Positions 16,426-27,679 of a stretch of DNA of 64,000 nt are shown in pieces. A program made the position numbers and the translations under genes. Each line of letters opens with the position of its first letter. Position 1 is the first letter of the stretch. This stretch comes from VRUE01 sp963745915 (GTDB taxonomy: Bacteria > Actinomycetota > Thermoleophilia > Solirubrobacterales > 70-9), in the NCBI GenBank assembly GCA_963745915.1, contig CAVUZA010000002.1, forward strand, positions 2,046,001-2,110,000. The letters run 5' to 3'. The notes under the pieces were generated by a model that was not told where the DNA came from, made no database searches, and saw only the letters and a list, made by a program, of their open reading frames with translations.

Positions 16426-16857
16426 ATGAGCGCTTTGGAGCAGGCACAGGCAGACGTGAGGACGGCGATGAAGGGTGGCGAGCGCGAGCGCGCCGCGGCG
16501 CTGCGGATGATCGTCGACGCCCTGCAGAAGGAGGCAAAGCTCGGCGACGGCGACGAGGTCGCCGTGCTGCAGCGCGAGCGCAAGAAGCGGCTCGAGGCGG
16601 CCGCGGCCTACGCCGAGGCGGGCCGCGAGGAGCAGGCGGCTGCCGAGCGGGCCGAGGCGGAGCTGATCGAGGCCTACCTGCCCCAGCAGCTCTCCGACCA
16701 GGAGCTGGGCGAGCTGGTCGACGCCGCGGTCGCCGAGACCGGCGCCAGCGAGCAGAAGCAGATGGGCCAGGTGATGTCGGCGCTGATGCCCAAGGTCGGC
16801 GGCCGCGCCGACGGCAAGCGGGTCAGCGCGGCGGTGCGTGAGCGGCTTGGCGCGTAG
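16426..16857 (+). CDS. GatB/YqeY-domain protein
   Basis: 143 residues, helical, matching the YqeY family related to the tail of GatB (amidotransferase tRNA-binding tail). Features are QADVRTAMKGGERERAAALRMIVDALQKEA at the start, EAELIEAYLPQQLSDQEL in the middle and GQVMSALMPKVGGRADGKRV at the end. The ATG at 16426 lies 7 bases after TACCCT (16413-16418); longer readings overlap the toxin gene. It overlaps phoH by 20 bases. Its exact role is unknown, although it may influence aminoacyl-tRNA handling. Confidence 0.88.
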   Translation: MSALEQAQADVRTAMKGGERERAAALRMIVDALQKEAKLGDGDEVAVLQRERKKRLEAAAAYAEAGREEQAAAERAEAELIEAYLPQQLSDQELGELVDAAVAETGASEQKQMGQVMSALMPKVGGRADGKRVSAAVRERLGA

Positions 16858-17830
16858 GCAGCTGACCCTCGACAACAGCGTGGCCGCCGAGCTGGCCGGC
16901 TCCGAGGACGCCGTCCTGCGCGAGCTGCGCGGCCACCTGCCCTGCGAGTTCCACCTGCGCGGCAACGTGCTGACCCTCGATGGCGAGCCCGACGACGTGA
17001 AGACGGCGGCCACGGTCGTCGACGAGCTGGTCGAGCTGATCGAGGGGGGCCACGAGGTCGCGCCGGGGACGATCGAAGCGGTGACCGGCGCGCTCGACGC
17101 CGAGGAGAGCCCGGCCGAGATCCTCGAGGACGTCGTCTGGCGCCACCGCAACACCAAGGTCGCGCCGAAGACGCTCAACCAGAAGCGCTACGTCGATGCG
17201 ATCCGCCAGCAGACGATCACCTTCGGCATCGGGCCGGCCGGCACCGGCAAGACCTTCCTCGCCGTGGCGATGGCGGCGGCGGCCCTGGCCGAGCGCCAGG
17301 TCCAGCGCGTGATCCTCACCCGCCCCGCGGTCGAGGCGGGGGAGCGGCTCGGCTTCCTGCCCGGCGACATCCAGGCCAAGGTCGACCCCTACCTGCGCCC
17401 GCTCTTCGACGCCCTCTTCGACATGCTCGACCCCGACCGCGTCAACGGCTACTTCGAGCGCGGCGTGATCGAGGTCGCGCCCCTGGCATTCATGCGCGGC
17501 CGCACGCTAAATGATTCTTTTGTAATCCTCGACGAGGCGCAGAACACCAGCCCCGAGCAGATGAAGATGTTCCTCACCCGGCTTGGGTTCAACTCGCGCA
17601 TGGTGGTCACCGGCGACGTCACCCAGGTCGATCTGCCCAGCGACCAGCGCTCCGGCCTGGTCGCCGTGCGCGAGATCCTCGACGCGGTGAAGGGGATCTC
17701 CTTCGTCGAGTTCGGCGGCGAGGACGTCGTTCGCCACAAGCTGGTGCAGCGGATCGTCGCCGCCTACGACGAGCACGGCAGCCGCGAGCGGGCGGCGCGG
17801 GCCGAACACGGTCCGACCCCGGGCCCTTGA
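16838..17830 (+). CDS. phoH: PhoH-like ATPase
   Basis: 330-residue PhoH-family P-loop ATPase linked to RNA and ribosome metabolism. Walker A is FGIGPAGTGKTFLAV, Walker B is SFVILDEAQNTSPEQM, and the family signatures TRPAVEAGERLGFLPGD and VVTGDVTQVDLP are present. GTG start inside the end of the yqeY gene. It overlaps ybeY by four bases; the phoH-ybeY-era order is a conserved ribosome-maturation cluster. Confidence 0.93.
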   Translation: MSGLARRQLTLDNSVAAELAGSEDAVLRELRGHLPCEFHLRGNVLTLDGEPDDVKTAATVVDELVELIEGGHEVAPGTIEAVTGALDAEESPAEILEDVVWRHRNTKVAPKTLNQKRYVDAIRQQTITFGIGPAGTGKTFLAVAMAAAALAERQVQRVILTRPAVEAGERLGFLPGDIQAKVDPYLRPLFDALFDMLDPDRVNGYFERGVIEVAPLAFMRGRTLNDSFVILDEAQNTSPEQMKMFLTRLGFNSRMVVTGDVTQVDLPSDQRSGLVAVREILDAVKGISFVEFGGEDVVRHKLVQRIVAAYDEHGSRERAARAEHGPTPGP

Positions 17831-18192
17831 GCGCCGACCTCGCCGACGTGCCCGAGGAGCTGCGCCCGGCGGTCGCCGCGGCGCTGGCCGCCGCCGGCGT
17901 CGAGGACGGCCACCTCGCGGTCGAGCTGGTCGACGCAGAGCGGATCCGGGCCCTCAACCGCGAGCACCGCGGCCGCGACGCGCCGACCGACGTGCTCGCC
18001 TTCCCGATCGACGGCGCCGGCCCCAGCGCCGGCCCGCGCGAGCTCGGCGACGTGGCGATCTGCCCGGCACACTGCAGCGACCTGACCGAGGCCGCCGTGC
18101 ACGGCGTGCTCCACCTCTGCGGCCACGACCACGAGACCGACGCGGGGGAGATGCTCGCCCTGCAGGCGCGGGTGCTCGGGAGCCTGGCGTGA
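17827..18192 (+). CDS. ybeY: Endoribonuclease YbeY, 16S rRNA maturation
   Basis: Zinc-dependent endoribonuclease involved in 16S rRNA 3' end maturation and ribosome quality control. 121 residues with the signature HGVLHLCGHDHETD (three zinc-binding His) and the upstream TDVLAFPIDG block. TTG start overlapping the phoH stop; the end overlaps era by four bases. It is slightly short but complete in its core. Confidence 0.93.
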   Translation: MSADLADVPEELRPAVAAALAAAGVEDGHLAVELVDAERIRALNREHRGRDAPTDVLAFPIDGAGPSAGPRELGDVAICPAHCSDLTEAAVHGVLHLCGHDHETDAGEMLALQARVLGSLA

Positions 18193-19082
18193 CCCGGGCC
18201 GGCTTCGTCGGCCTCGCCGGGCGGCCCAACGTCGGCAAGTCGACCCTGGTCAACGCGATCGTCGGCAGCCGCGTGGCGATCGTCTCCGGCCGCCCGCAGA
18301 CGACCAGGCGGGCGATCCGCGGCATCCACACCGACACCGCTGCCGGCCGCCAGCTGGTGCTCGTCGACCTGCCCGGCGTGCAGCGCCCCCGCGACGTGCT
18401 CACCGAGCGCATGCAGCGCCGGGTCGAGCGCGAGCTGGCCGACTCCGACGTCGCCCTGATCGTCGTCAACGGCGAGCAGGGGATCGGCCCCGGCGACCGC
18501 TTCATCGCCCAGTCGCTGCTCGGCGCCGGCGCCGGCCTGCCGACGATCTGCGCCGTCAACAAGGTCGACCGCACCGGCCCCAACGAGCTGGTGCCGGTGC
18601 TGGCGCAGGCGGCCGAGCTGGACGGGGTCGACGAGGTCTTCCCGATCAGCGCCCGCGGCGGCGAGGGGCTCGGCGCCCTGGTCGAGCGGCTCGGCGAGCT
18701 CGTCCCCGAGGGCCCCTACATGTACCCGCCGGAGGAGCACAGCGACCAGCCGGGGGAGCTGCTGCTCGCCGAGCTGATCCGCGAGCAGGTGCTGAACCGC
18801 ACCCGCGAGGAGATCCCCCACTCGGTCGAGGTCGCGGTCAAGGACGTCACCGCGCGCGACGACGGGCTGGTCCTCGTCGCCGCCGAGGTCTGGGCCGAGA
18901 CCGAGTCGCAGAAGGGCATCCTGATCGGCAAGGGCGGCGCCAAGGTCACCGAGATCGGCAGCGCCGCCCGCAAGTCACTGGAAGCCGAGCTGGGCACCAA
19001 GGTCCACCTCGACCTCCAGGTTCGCGTCCGCGACCGCTGGCGCCGCGACGAGGGGCTGCTCGATCGGCTCGGGATCGAGTGA
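18189..19082 (+). CDS. era: GTPase Era
   Basis: Ras-like GTPase that binds 16S rRNA during 30S assembly. 297 residues: G1 GLAGRPNVGKSTLVNAI, G3 LVDLPGVQRPRD, G4 AVNKVDRTG, and a C-terminal KH domain (QKGILIGKGGAKVTEIGSAARKSLE). GTG start overlapping ybeY. It ends the yqeY-phoH-ybeY-era run. Confidence 0.95.
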   Translation: MTRAGFVGLAGRPNVGKSTLVNAIVGSRVAIVSGRPQTTRRAIRGIHTDTAAGRQLVLVDLPGVQRPRDVLTERMQRRVERELADSDVALIVVNGEQGIGPGDRFIAQSLLGAGAGLPTICAVNKVDRTGPNELVPVLAQAAELDGVDEVFPISARGGEGLGALVERLGELVPEGPYMYPPEEHSDQPGELLLAELIREQVLNRTREEIPHSVEVAVKDVTARDDGLVLVAAEVWAETESQKGILIGKGGAKVTEIGSAARKSLEAELGTKVHLDLQVRVRDRWRRDEGLLDRLGIE

Positions 19083-19107
19083 GGGGCCTCGCATACGATT
19101 GGAGCCG

Positions 19108-19722
19108 ATGTTCAGCGAGCTGAGATTTGACGAGCGGGGCCTGGTGCCCGTGATCGCCCAGGACCACGTCAGCGGCGAGGTGCTGACGCTTGCCTACGGC
19201 AACGAGGAGTCGCTGCGGCTGACGCAGGAGACCGGCGAGCTGCACTTCTACAGCCGCTCGCGCGAGGAGATCTGGCGCAAGGGGGAAACCTCGGGCAACG
19301 TGCTGAAGCTGCGCCAGCTGCGGCTCGACTGCGACAGCGACGCGGTCGTCGCCCTGGTCGAGCCGACAGGCCCCGCCTGCCACACGGGCGAGCGTTCCTG
19401 TTTTCACCGTCGCATAGACGGCGAAAACGGAATCGACCCGGCGCTGCACGAGATCCTGGCGACGCTGGAGCGCACCCTGCGCAGCCGCGCCGCCGAGCGG
19501 CCCGAGGGCTCCTACACGGTGCAGCTGCTCGACGACCCGGCGCTGATCGGCGAGAAGGTCGAGGAGGAGGCCGAGGAGGTCGTGCGCGCCGCCCGCGAAG
19601 AGTCCGACGAGCGGGTCGCCGAAGAGGCCGCCGACGTGCTCTACCACCTCGCCGTCCTGCTCGCCTCGCGCGAGGTGCCCCAGGCGCGGGTGCTGGAGGT
19701 GCTCGATGGCCGTCGCCGCTGA
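19108..19722 (+). CDS. hisIE: Bifunctional phosphoribosyl-AMP cyclohydrolase / phosphoribosyl-ATP pyrophosphatase
   Basis: Second and third steps of histidine synthesis fused. The HisI part (residues 1 to about 100) has ETGELHFYSRSREEIWRKGETSGN and the metal-binding GPACHTGERSCF. The HisE part (about 115-204) has GSYTVQLLDDPALIGEKVEEEAEEVV and EEAADVLYHLAVLL. The ATG at 19108 is 8 bases after TACGAT (19094-19099); TTG 19099 is an alternative. A short inverted repeat (19395-19432) lies at the domain junction. It overlaps trpE by 17 bases, linking His and Trp synthesis genes. Confidence 0.92.
   Translation: MFSELRFDERGLVPVIAQDHVSGEVLTLAYGNEESLRLTQETGELHFYSRSREEIWRKGETSGNVLKLRQLRLDCDSDAVVALVEPTGPACHTGERSCFHRRIDGENGIDPALHEILATLERTLRSRAAERPEGSYTVQLLDDPALIGEKVEEEAEEVVRAAREESDERVAEEAADVLYHLAVLLASREVPQARVLEVLDGRRR
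19395..19432. repeat. Inverted repeat at the HisI-HisE junction
   Basis: Arms TTCCTGTTTTCACCGTC and GACGGCGAAAACGGAA pair apart from one bulge and one mismatch, with a GCATA loop. It is read in frame as the linker between the two enzyme domains. The GCATA centre resembles the loops of family D. It may be an old in-frame insertion or simply a structured linker. Confidence 0.55.
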
Positions 19723-21214
19723 CTCCGAGCTGCGCCTGACCCCGAGCCTGGAGGAGGCCCGGGCGCTGGCCGAGCAGGGCAACGTCGTCCCGGTCTGCGC
19801 CCGCCTCGTCGACGACTGCGAGACGCCGGTCTCGGCCTTCCTCAAGCTGCGCGCCGGCGAGCCCGAGGGGGCGCCCTGCTTCCTGCTCGAGTCGGCCGAG
19901 CAGGGCCAGGTCGGCCGCTACTCCTTCGTCGGCTTCCGCCCGCGCAGCGTGCTGCGCTGGAGCGACGGCGTGCTCTCCGACTCGGCCGGCGGCGAGCAGC
20001 CGGCGCCCGACCCCTACGCCGCCGTCGCCGAGCGCCTCGCCGCCTACACGCTGGCCCCGGTCGAGGGCCTGCCGCCGTTCAGCGGCGGCGCCGTCGGCTT
20101 CTTCGGCTACGACCTGGTGCGCACGGTCGAGCCGCTCGGCGAGCCCAACCCCGACCCGCTCGGCCTGCCCGACATGGCGCTGATGGTCACCGACCTGCTG
20201 CTCGTCTTCGACCACCTGCGCCACGAGCTGACGATCCTCGCCTGCGCCGACGCCGAGCAGGAGGGCGGGATCGAGGCCGCCTACGAGCGCGCCGCGGGGG
20301 AGATCGCCGAGGCGCGCCGCCGCCTGCGCGGCGCCGTGCCGTCGCCCGAGCGCCCCACCGTCGCCGAGCCGCCGGCCTTCGCCTCCAACATGGAGCGCGA
20401 GGAGTTCGAAGCTGCGGTGGCGCGGATCGTCGAGTACGTCCACGCGGGCGACGCCTTCCAGGTCGTCCCCTCGCAGCGCTTCTCGGCCCCGGCCCCGGTC
20501 GAGGCCTTCTCCGTCTACCGCGGCCTGCGCGCGGTCAACCCCTCCCCCTACATGTACTTCCTCGAGTTCGGCGACTTCCAGATCGCCGGCGCCTCGCCCG
20601 AGCCGCTGGTCAAGGTGACCGGCGACCGGGTCGAGACGCGGCCGATCGCCGGCACCTACCCGCGCGGCTCCGACGAGGAGGAGGACCGCCGCCTCGCCGA
20701 GCGCCTGGTCAACGACCCCAAGGAGCGCGCCGAGCACGTGATGCTGGTCGACCTCGGCCGCAACGACCTCGGCCGCGTCTGCGAGTACGGCTCGGTCGCG
20801 GTCGACGAGCTGATGGTGGTCGAGACCTACTCGCATGTGCTGCACATCGTCAGCCAGGTCTCGGGCAGGCTGCGCGAGGGGGTGGGGGCGATGGACGTGC
20901 TGCGCTCGGCGCTGCCGGCCGGGACGCTCTCCGGCGCCCCCAAGGTGCGGGCGATGCAGATCATCGACGAGCTGGAGCCGGTCAAGCGCTGCTCCTACGG
21001 CGGCGCCGTCGGCTACCTCTCCTGGGACGGCGACCTCGACACCGCGATCCACATCCGCACCGTGGTCGTCAAGGACGGCCAGGTCCACGTCCAGGCCGGC
21101 GGCGGCACCGTCGCCGACGCCAAGCCCGCCTACGAGTACAACGAGTCCGTCAACAAGGCGAAAGCGGTCTTCCGCGCGGTCGAGCTGGCCTGCGCGCAGC
21201 CCGACTGGGAGTGA
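19706..21214 (+). CDS. trpE: Anthranilate synthase component I
   Basis: Chorismate-binding subunit of anthranilate synthase. 502 residues. N-terminal part with the LLESAEQGQVGRYSFVGF segment, then the chorismate-binding domain with IAGASPEPLVKV, TRPIAGTYPRG, DLGRNDLGRVCEYGSV, LPAGTLSGAPKVRAMQIID and the end VQAGGGTVADAKPAYEYNE. ATG start within the end of hisIE. trpG follows after three bases, as for a heterodimeric enzyme. Confidence 0.95.
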   Translation: MAVAADSELRLTPSLEEARALAEQGNVVPVCARLVDDCETPVSAFLKLRAGEPEGAPCFLLESAEQGQVGRYSFVGFRPRSVLRWSDGVLSDSAGGEQPAPDPYAAVAERLAAYTLAPVEGLPPFSGGAVGFFGYDLVRTVEPLGEPNPDPLGLPDMALMVTDLLLVFDHLRHELTILACADAEQEGGIEAAYERAAGEIAEARRRLRGAVPSPERPTVAEPPAFASNMEREEFEAAVARIVEYVHAGDAFQVVPSQRFSAPAPVEAFSVYRGLRAVNPSPYMYFLEFGDFQIAGASPEPLVKVTGDRVETRPIAGTYPRGSDEEEDRRLAERLVNDPKERAEHVMLVDLGRNDLGRVCEYGSVAVDELMVVETYSHVLHIVSQVSGRLREGVGAMDVLRSALPAGTLSGAPKVRAMQIIDELEPVKRCSYGGAVGYLSWDGDLDTAIHIRTVVVKDGQVHVQAGGGTVADAKPAYEYNESVNKAKAVFRAVELACAQPDWE

Positions 21215-21217
21215 GCG

Positions 21218-21784
21218 ATGAAGGTCCTGGTGATCGACAACTACGACTCCTTCACCTACAACCTGGTCCAGTACCTGGGCGAGCTCGGCGCGCAGCCGGA
21301 GGTGGTGCGCAACGACAGGGCGACGGTCGAGGAGCTGCTCGGGCGCGGCGCCGACCGCCTCGTCGTCTCGCCCGGCCCGTGTACGCCGGCCGAGGCCGGG
21401 ATCTCGACCGAGGCGATCCGCCGCTTCGCCGAGGCCGGCACGCCGGTGCTCGGCGTCTGCCTCGGCCACCAGTCGCTGGTCGAGGCCTTCGGCGGGCGCA
21501 CCGTGCAGGGCGAGCCGATCCACGGCAAGGACGCCGAGGTCGAGCACGACGGCCGCACGATCTTCGCCGGTCTGCCGACCCCGCTGGTCGCCGGCCGCTA
21601 CCACTCGCTGGTCGCCGACCCGGCGCTTCCCGAGGATCTGGAGCTGAGCGCCAGTCTCGGCGAGGTCGTGATGGGCGCCCGCCACCGCGAGCTGCCCGCG
21701 GAGGGGGTCCAGTTCCACCCCGAGTCGGTGCTCACCCCGCAGGGCAAGAGCCTGCTGAAGAACTTCCTCGGAGGCCCGCGTTGA
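21218..21784 (+). CDS. trpG: Anthranilate synthase component II (glutamine amidotransferase)
   Basis: Class I glutamine amidotransferase subunit supplying ammonia to TrpE. 188 residues with VIDNYDSFTYNLVQYLGELG, the nucleophile in PVLGVCLGHQSLVEAFGG, and the His/Glu pair in GVQFHPESVLTPQG. It starts three bases after trpE. A hairpin follows directly after its stop, before trpD. Confidence 0.95.
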   Translation: MKVLVIDNYDSFTYNLVQYLGELGAQPEVVRNDRATVEELLGRGADRLVVSPGPCTPAEAGISTEAIRRFAEAGTPVLGVCLGHQSLVEAFGGRTVQGEPIHGKDAEVEHDGRTIFAGLPTPLVAGRYHSLVADPALPEDLELSASLGEVVMGARHRELPAEGVQFHPESVLTPQGKSLLKNFLGGPR

Positions 21785-21786
21785 GG

Positions 21787-21833
21787 TTCCGGTGCGCTTT
21801 TTGTGGCCTATTCCGGCATAAAGCGCACCGGAA
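21787..21833. terminator. Hairpin between trpG and trpD
   Basis: Arms TTCCGGTGCGCTTT (21787-21800) and its exact complement (21820-21833) with a 19-base loop containing GTGGCCTAT. The loop word, read on the other strand as ATAGGCCAC, recurs in the loop of the hairpin at 62083-62131. It could partly terminate transcription within the trp operon, or be another dispersed element. Confidence 0.5.
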
Positions 21834-21844
21834 GGGCGGCGGCG

Positions 21845-22881
<1,037 letters not shown>

Positions 22882-22895
22882 GCTTGGCTGGTCAA

Positions 22896-23702
22896 GTGGC
22901 GCTGATCGAGCAACTGATCGACGTGGCCCGCGAGGGGGTGGCCGAGCGGCGCAGCCGGGTACCGCGGGCCGAGCTCGAGTCGCGGCTTCCCGGCCGCGGC
23001 GACGACCGGCCGTTCCGCGAGGCCCTGGTGCGCCCGGGCCTTTCGCTGATCGCCGAGTTCAAGCGGCGCTCGCCGAGCGCCGGCGACATCTCCGCCGCCG
23101 CCACGGTCGCCGAGCAGGTCGGCGCCTACGAGCGCGGCGGCGCGGCGGCGCTCTCGGTGCTGACCGACGAGCGCCACTTCGGCGGCTCGCTGGACGACCT
23201 GCGCGCGGCGCGCGCAGCCTGCGACCTGCCGATCCTGCGCAAGGACTTCATCGTCGATCCCTACCAGCTCTACGAGGCGGCGGTGAACGGGGCCGACGCC
23301 GTGCTGCTGATCGTCCGCGCCCTCGACGACGTCGACCTGGCCGGGCTCTACGGCGAGGCGCGCGGCCTCGACCTCGACTGCCTGGTCGAGGTCCACGACG
23401 GCGAGGAGCTGCAGCGGGCGCTGGCGCTCGACGCCGACGTGATCGGGGTCAACAACCGCGACCTCGACAGCGGCGAGGTCGACGTCGCCACGACCTATGA
23501 GCTGATCACCGACGTGCCGGCCGGCAAGACGATCGTCGCCGAGAGCGGCATCTCCGAACGCGCCCAGCTCGAGGAGCTGGAACGGGTGGGGGTCGACGCG
23601 GTGCTGATCGGCAGCGCCCTGATGGCCGCCGCCGACCCCGAGGCGAAGGCGCGCGAGCTGAGCGGCCACGACGAGGGCACCCGCGAGCACCACCTGCCGT
23701 AG
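22896..23702 (+). CDS. trpC: Indole-3-glycerol phosphate synthase
   Basis: Closes the indole ring in tryptophan synthesis. TIM barrel of 268 residues with LIAEFKRRSPSAGDI, LPILRKDFIVDPYQLYEA, LVEVHDGEEL, GVNNRDLDSGEVD and IVAESGISERAQLEEL. The GTG at 22896 follows TAGGCT by about 11 bases; a TTG at 22884 in frame adds four residues. Next gene in order is htrA, then trpF. Confidence 0.94.
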   Translation: MALIEQLIDVAREGVAERRSRVPRAELESRLPGRGDDRPFREALVRPGLSLIAEFKRRSPSAGDISAAATVAEQVGAYERGGAAALSVLTDERHFGGSLDDLRAARAACDLPILRKDFIVDPYQLYEAAVNGADAVLLIVRALDDVDLAGLYGEARGLDLDCLVEVHDGEELQRALALDADVIGVNNRDLDSGEVDVATTYELITDVPAGKTIVAESGISERAQLEELERVGVDAVLIGSALMAAADPEAKARELSGHDEGTREHHLP

Positions 23703-23769
23703 GGCTCCTTAAGGCCTTTTTGACGGCGGTTTAGGAATCGCTGAGGCTCGGCCCCTACAGTCGTCTCCG

Positions 23770-24963
23770 ATGCGACGCATGTCCGGCAACTCTTTCGGCT
23801 CGGCCCTGATCGGCGGCGCGATCGTCGCCGCCTTCGGCTGGGTCGCGATCTCCGCCGGCTGGATCGCCTCCGACGGCGGCACGACGACGGTCAGCTCGAC
23901 CGCGACCGCGCCGATCCAGGTCAAGGACGGCGGCGACACCAACCTCGTCAACGAGATCTACCGCCGCGACGGCGACGGCGTCGCCTTCATCGAAGCGACG
24001 CTGGCGCCGGAAGAATCGTCCGGCTTCAACCCCTTCGGACAGCCCGAAGAAGGCGGCGGCGGCGGGGTCGCAACCGGCTCGGGCTTCCTGATCGACACCG
24101 AAGGGCACATCGTCACCAACGCCCACGTGGTCGAGGGGGCGGAAAAGGTGCGGGTCAAACTCGGCGACGAGGAGACCAGCCGCCCGGCCAAGGTGATCGG
24201 CACCGACCCGGCGACCGACGTCGCCCTGATCCAGGTCGACGAGCCGGCCGACCAGCAGCACCCGCTGGCGCTCGGCGACTCCTCCAAGGTCGAGGTCGGC
24301 GACCCGGTGGTCGCGATCGGCAACCCCTTCGGCCTCGACCGCACCGTCACCAGCGGCATCGTCTCCGCCCTGCAGCGCCAGATCCAGGCGCCCAACGGCT
24401 TCTCGATCTCGCACGTGATCCAGACCGACGCGGCGATCAACCCCGGCAACTCCGGCGGCCCGCTGATCGACGCCAGCGGCAGCGTGATCGGGATCAACTC
24501 CCAGATCCAGACCAACGGCGGCAACGGCAACGTCGGCATCGGCTTCGCGGTGCCGATCGACACCGCTCGCGAGGTGGTCGAACAGCTGCAGCGCGACGGC
24601 GAGGTCAAGCACGCCTACATCGGGATCGAAGGCGGCAGCGTCACCCCGCCGGTGGCCAAGGCGCTGAAACTCCCGGCCTCCCACGGCGTGCTGATCAACA
24701 AGGTGACCAAGGACGGCCCGGCCGAAAAGGCGGGCCTGGTCGGCGGCGACACCGAAGTCACGGTCGAAGGCGCCCAGGTCCGGGTCGGCGGCGACATCAT
24801 CACCGAGATCGACGGCGAGCCGATCGACTCGATGGAAGGCCTGATCGACTCGATCAACGGAGCGCGCCCGGGCGACGAGTTGAAGCTGACGGTTGTGCAC
24901 GACAACGGCGACGAGGAGCAGGTCACGGTCACCCTCGGCGTGCGGCCGGAATCGGCCGGATAG
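23770..24963 (+). CDS. HtrA/DegP-like serine protease with PDZ domain
   Basis: Membrane-anchored trypsin-like protease for envelope protein quality control. 397 residues: one N-terminal membrane segment (about 12-35), a protease domain with His in GHIVTNAHVVEG, Asp in TDPATDVALIQVDEP and Ser in INPGNSGGPLIDASG, and a C-terminal PDZ domain (about 300-390, GVLINKVTKDGPAEKAGL). The triad is intact. TACAGT (23756-23761) lies 8 bases before the ATG. It sits alone between trpC and trpF, probably with its own promoter. Confidence 0.93.
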   Translation: MRRMSGNSFGSALIGGAIVAAFGWVAISAGWIASDGGTTTVSSTATAPIQVKDGGDTNLVNEIYRRDGDGVAFIEATLAPEESSGFNPFGQPEEGGGGGVATGSGFLIDTEGHIVTNAHVVEGAEKVRVKLGDEETSRPAKVIGTDPATDVALIQVDEPADQQHPLALGDSSKVEVGDPVVAIGNPFGLDRTVTSGIVSALQRQIQAPNGFSISHVIQTDAAINPGNSGGPLIDASGSVIGINSQIQTNGGNGNVGIGFAVPIDTAREVVEQLQRDGEVKHAYIGIEGGSVTPPVAKALKLPASHGVLINKVTKDGPAEKAGLVGGDTEVTVEGAQVRVGGDIITEIDGEPIDSMEGLIDSINGARPGDELKLTVVHDNGDEEQVTVTLGVRPESAG

Positions 24964-24997
24964 CCGGCGCGCGCGGGTCCTCCCGTACCCTGGGGGC

Positions 24998-25629
24998 ATG
25001 CGGGTCAAGATCTGCGGCATCACCAACCTCGACGACGCGGCCGAGGCGGTCCAGCTCGGTGCCTGGGCGATTGGGCTGATTCATTACGAGAAGAGCCCGC
25101 GGGCCTGCCCGCCGGGCGAGGCGGCGGCGATCTGCGCTGCCTTCCGGCGCAAGTGCGAGGTGGTCGGCGTCTTCGTCAACCCCGAGCTGGAGGAAGTCGC
25201 GAAGGCGGTCGAGGGGGCGGGGCTGACGATGGTGCAGCTCAATGGGGCCGAGGGTCCGCAGCTGTGCGCCGAGATCGCCCGCCGCACCGGGGTCAAGGTG
25301 ATCAAGGCGATCCACGTCGCCAGCGCCGCCGAGATCCACGCCGCCGAGGCCTTCCGCACCGACTTCCACCTCTTCGACCGGCGCGGCAAGGGGCTCTGGG
25401 GCGGGACCGGCGAGAGCTTCGACTGGACGCTGCTGCGCGAGCACCGCTCCGAGGTGCCGGCGATCGTCGCCGGCGGCCTGCGCCCCGACAACGTCGCCAC
25501 CGCGATCGAGGTCACCCACCCCTACGCGGTCGACGTCGCCAGCGGGGTCGAGGCCGAGCCGGGACGCAAGGACCACGCGGCGCTGGCGGCCTTCTTCGAG
25601 GCCGCCCAGGGCGCTAGCGTCAGCCCCGC

Positions 25630-25633
<4 letters not shown>
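24998..25633 (+). CDS. trpF: Phosphoribosylanthranilate isomerase
   Basis: Third pathway step in tryptophan synthesis. 211-residue TIM barrel with RVKICGITNLDDAAEAVQLGA, VVGVFVNPELEEV, VQLNGAEGPQLC, LFDRRGKGLWGGTGESFDW and IVAGGLRPDNVATAI. The ATG at 24998 is 6 bases after TACCCT (24986-24991). It overlaps trpB by four bases, so translation is coupled. Confidence 0.95.
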
Positions 25634-26782
<1,149 letters not shown>

Positions 26783-26798
<16 letters not shown>

Positions 26799-26848
26799 CC
26801 CCGCAGAGCAACAGCGGGGAGGCTCTGCGGGGTCACCCCCCGGCGCCC
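26783..26848. repeat. 27-bp-arm palindrome spanning the trpB-trpA junction
   Basis: Perfect 27-base arms (26783-26809 and 26822-26848) around a 12-base core AACAGCGGGGAG. It contains the trpB stop and the trpA GTG start, and encodes the first ~18 residues of TrpA as read. Coupled translation through such a strong hairpin is unexpected. Confidence 0.8.
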
Positions 26849-27667
26849 GACCCAACCATCTCTCGCGGGCCTGAGCGGATCGCGCGGGCGTTTCAGGCCG
26901 CGCGTGACGAAAACCGGGCGGCGTTGATGCCTTACATGATGGCCGGGTACCCGGATCGGGATAGCTCTTTGGCGGTGGCTCAGGCGTACGTCGAGGGTGG
27001 GGCGGATCTGGTCGAGCTGGGGGTCCCCTTTTCCGATCCGCTGGCTGACGGGCCCACCATCCATGCAGCCGCCACTGCGGCGCTGGATGCAGGTGCCACG
27101 TTGGAGACGGCGTTGGAGGTTTGCGAGGCGATTTCTGCTCGGCTGCCGGTCGTCTTCATGGTCTACTCGAACATGGTGCTGGCGCACGGTGGGGCTGAGG
27201 TGTTTGCGGGGCGGGCGCGGGATGCGGGGGCTGCTGGCGTGATCGTGCCCGATTTGCCGCTCGAGGAGGCTGAGGCGCTGCGGGGGGCGTTCGGCGGGGC
27301 CGGGCTGGCTCTCGTGCCGCTGGTGGCGCCGACTACTCCGGACGGGCGGCGGCGGCGGATTTGCGCGGCTGCCGAGGGGTTCGTGTACCTGGTCTCGACA
27401 GTGGGGACGACGGGGGAGCGGGACGCGGTTCCGGCGGAGCTGGCGGAGCTGGTCGAGGCGGCCAAGGCCGAGGCCGAGGTGCCGGTCGCGGTCGGCTTCG
27501 GGATCGGCACACCGGCGCAGGCGGCCGAGGTGGGCGAGCTGGCGGATGGGGTGATCGTCGGCAGCCGGCTGGTGCGCGCCGCCGGCGAGGCCGGCTCGGC
27601 GCCGGCGGCGGCCGAGGCCGTGACCGCCTTCCTGCGCGAGACGCGTGCCGCCCTCGCCAGCGGTTAG
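26795..27667 (+). CDS. trpA: Tryptophan synthase alpha chain
   Basis: Cleaves indole-3-glycerol phosphate and channels indole to TrpB. Conserved parts are ALMPYMMAGYPDRDSS, VELGVPFSDPLADGPTIHAA, VFMVYSNMVL, AAGVIVPDLPLEEAE, YLVSTVGTTGERD and VAVGFGIGTPAQAAEV. As read from the GTG at 26795 it has 290 residues, with about 25 extra N-terminal residues coded largely by the junction palindrome. Native TrpA similarity begins near RIARAFQAARDE, so the true start may lie further in. Confidence 0.93.
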
Positions 27668-27679
27668 GATGCCGGCCGC

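Noticed and set aside
21787..21833. Tryptophan attenuator or riboswitch in the trp operon.
   Set aside because: No leader peptide with Trp codons and no alternative pairing; the hairpin lies between trpG and trpD, not before trpE.
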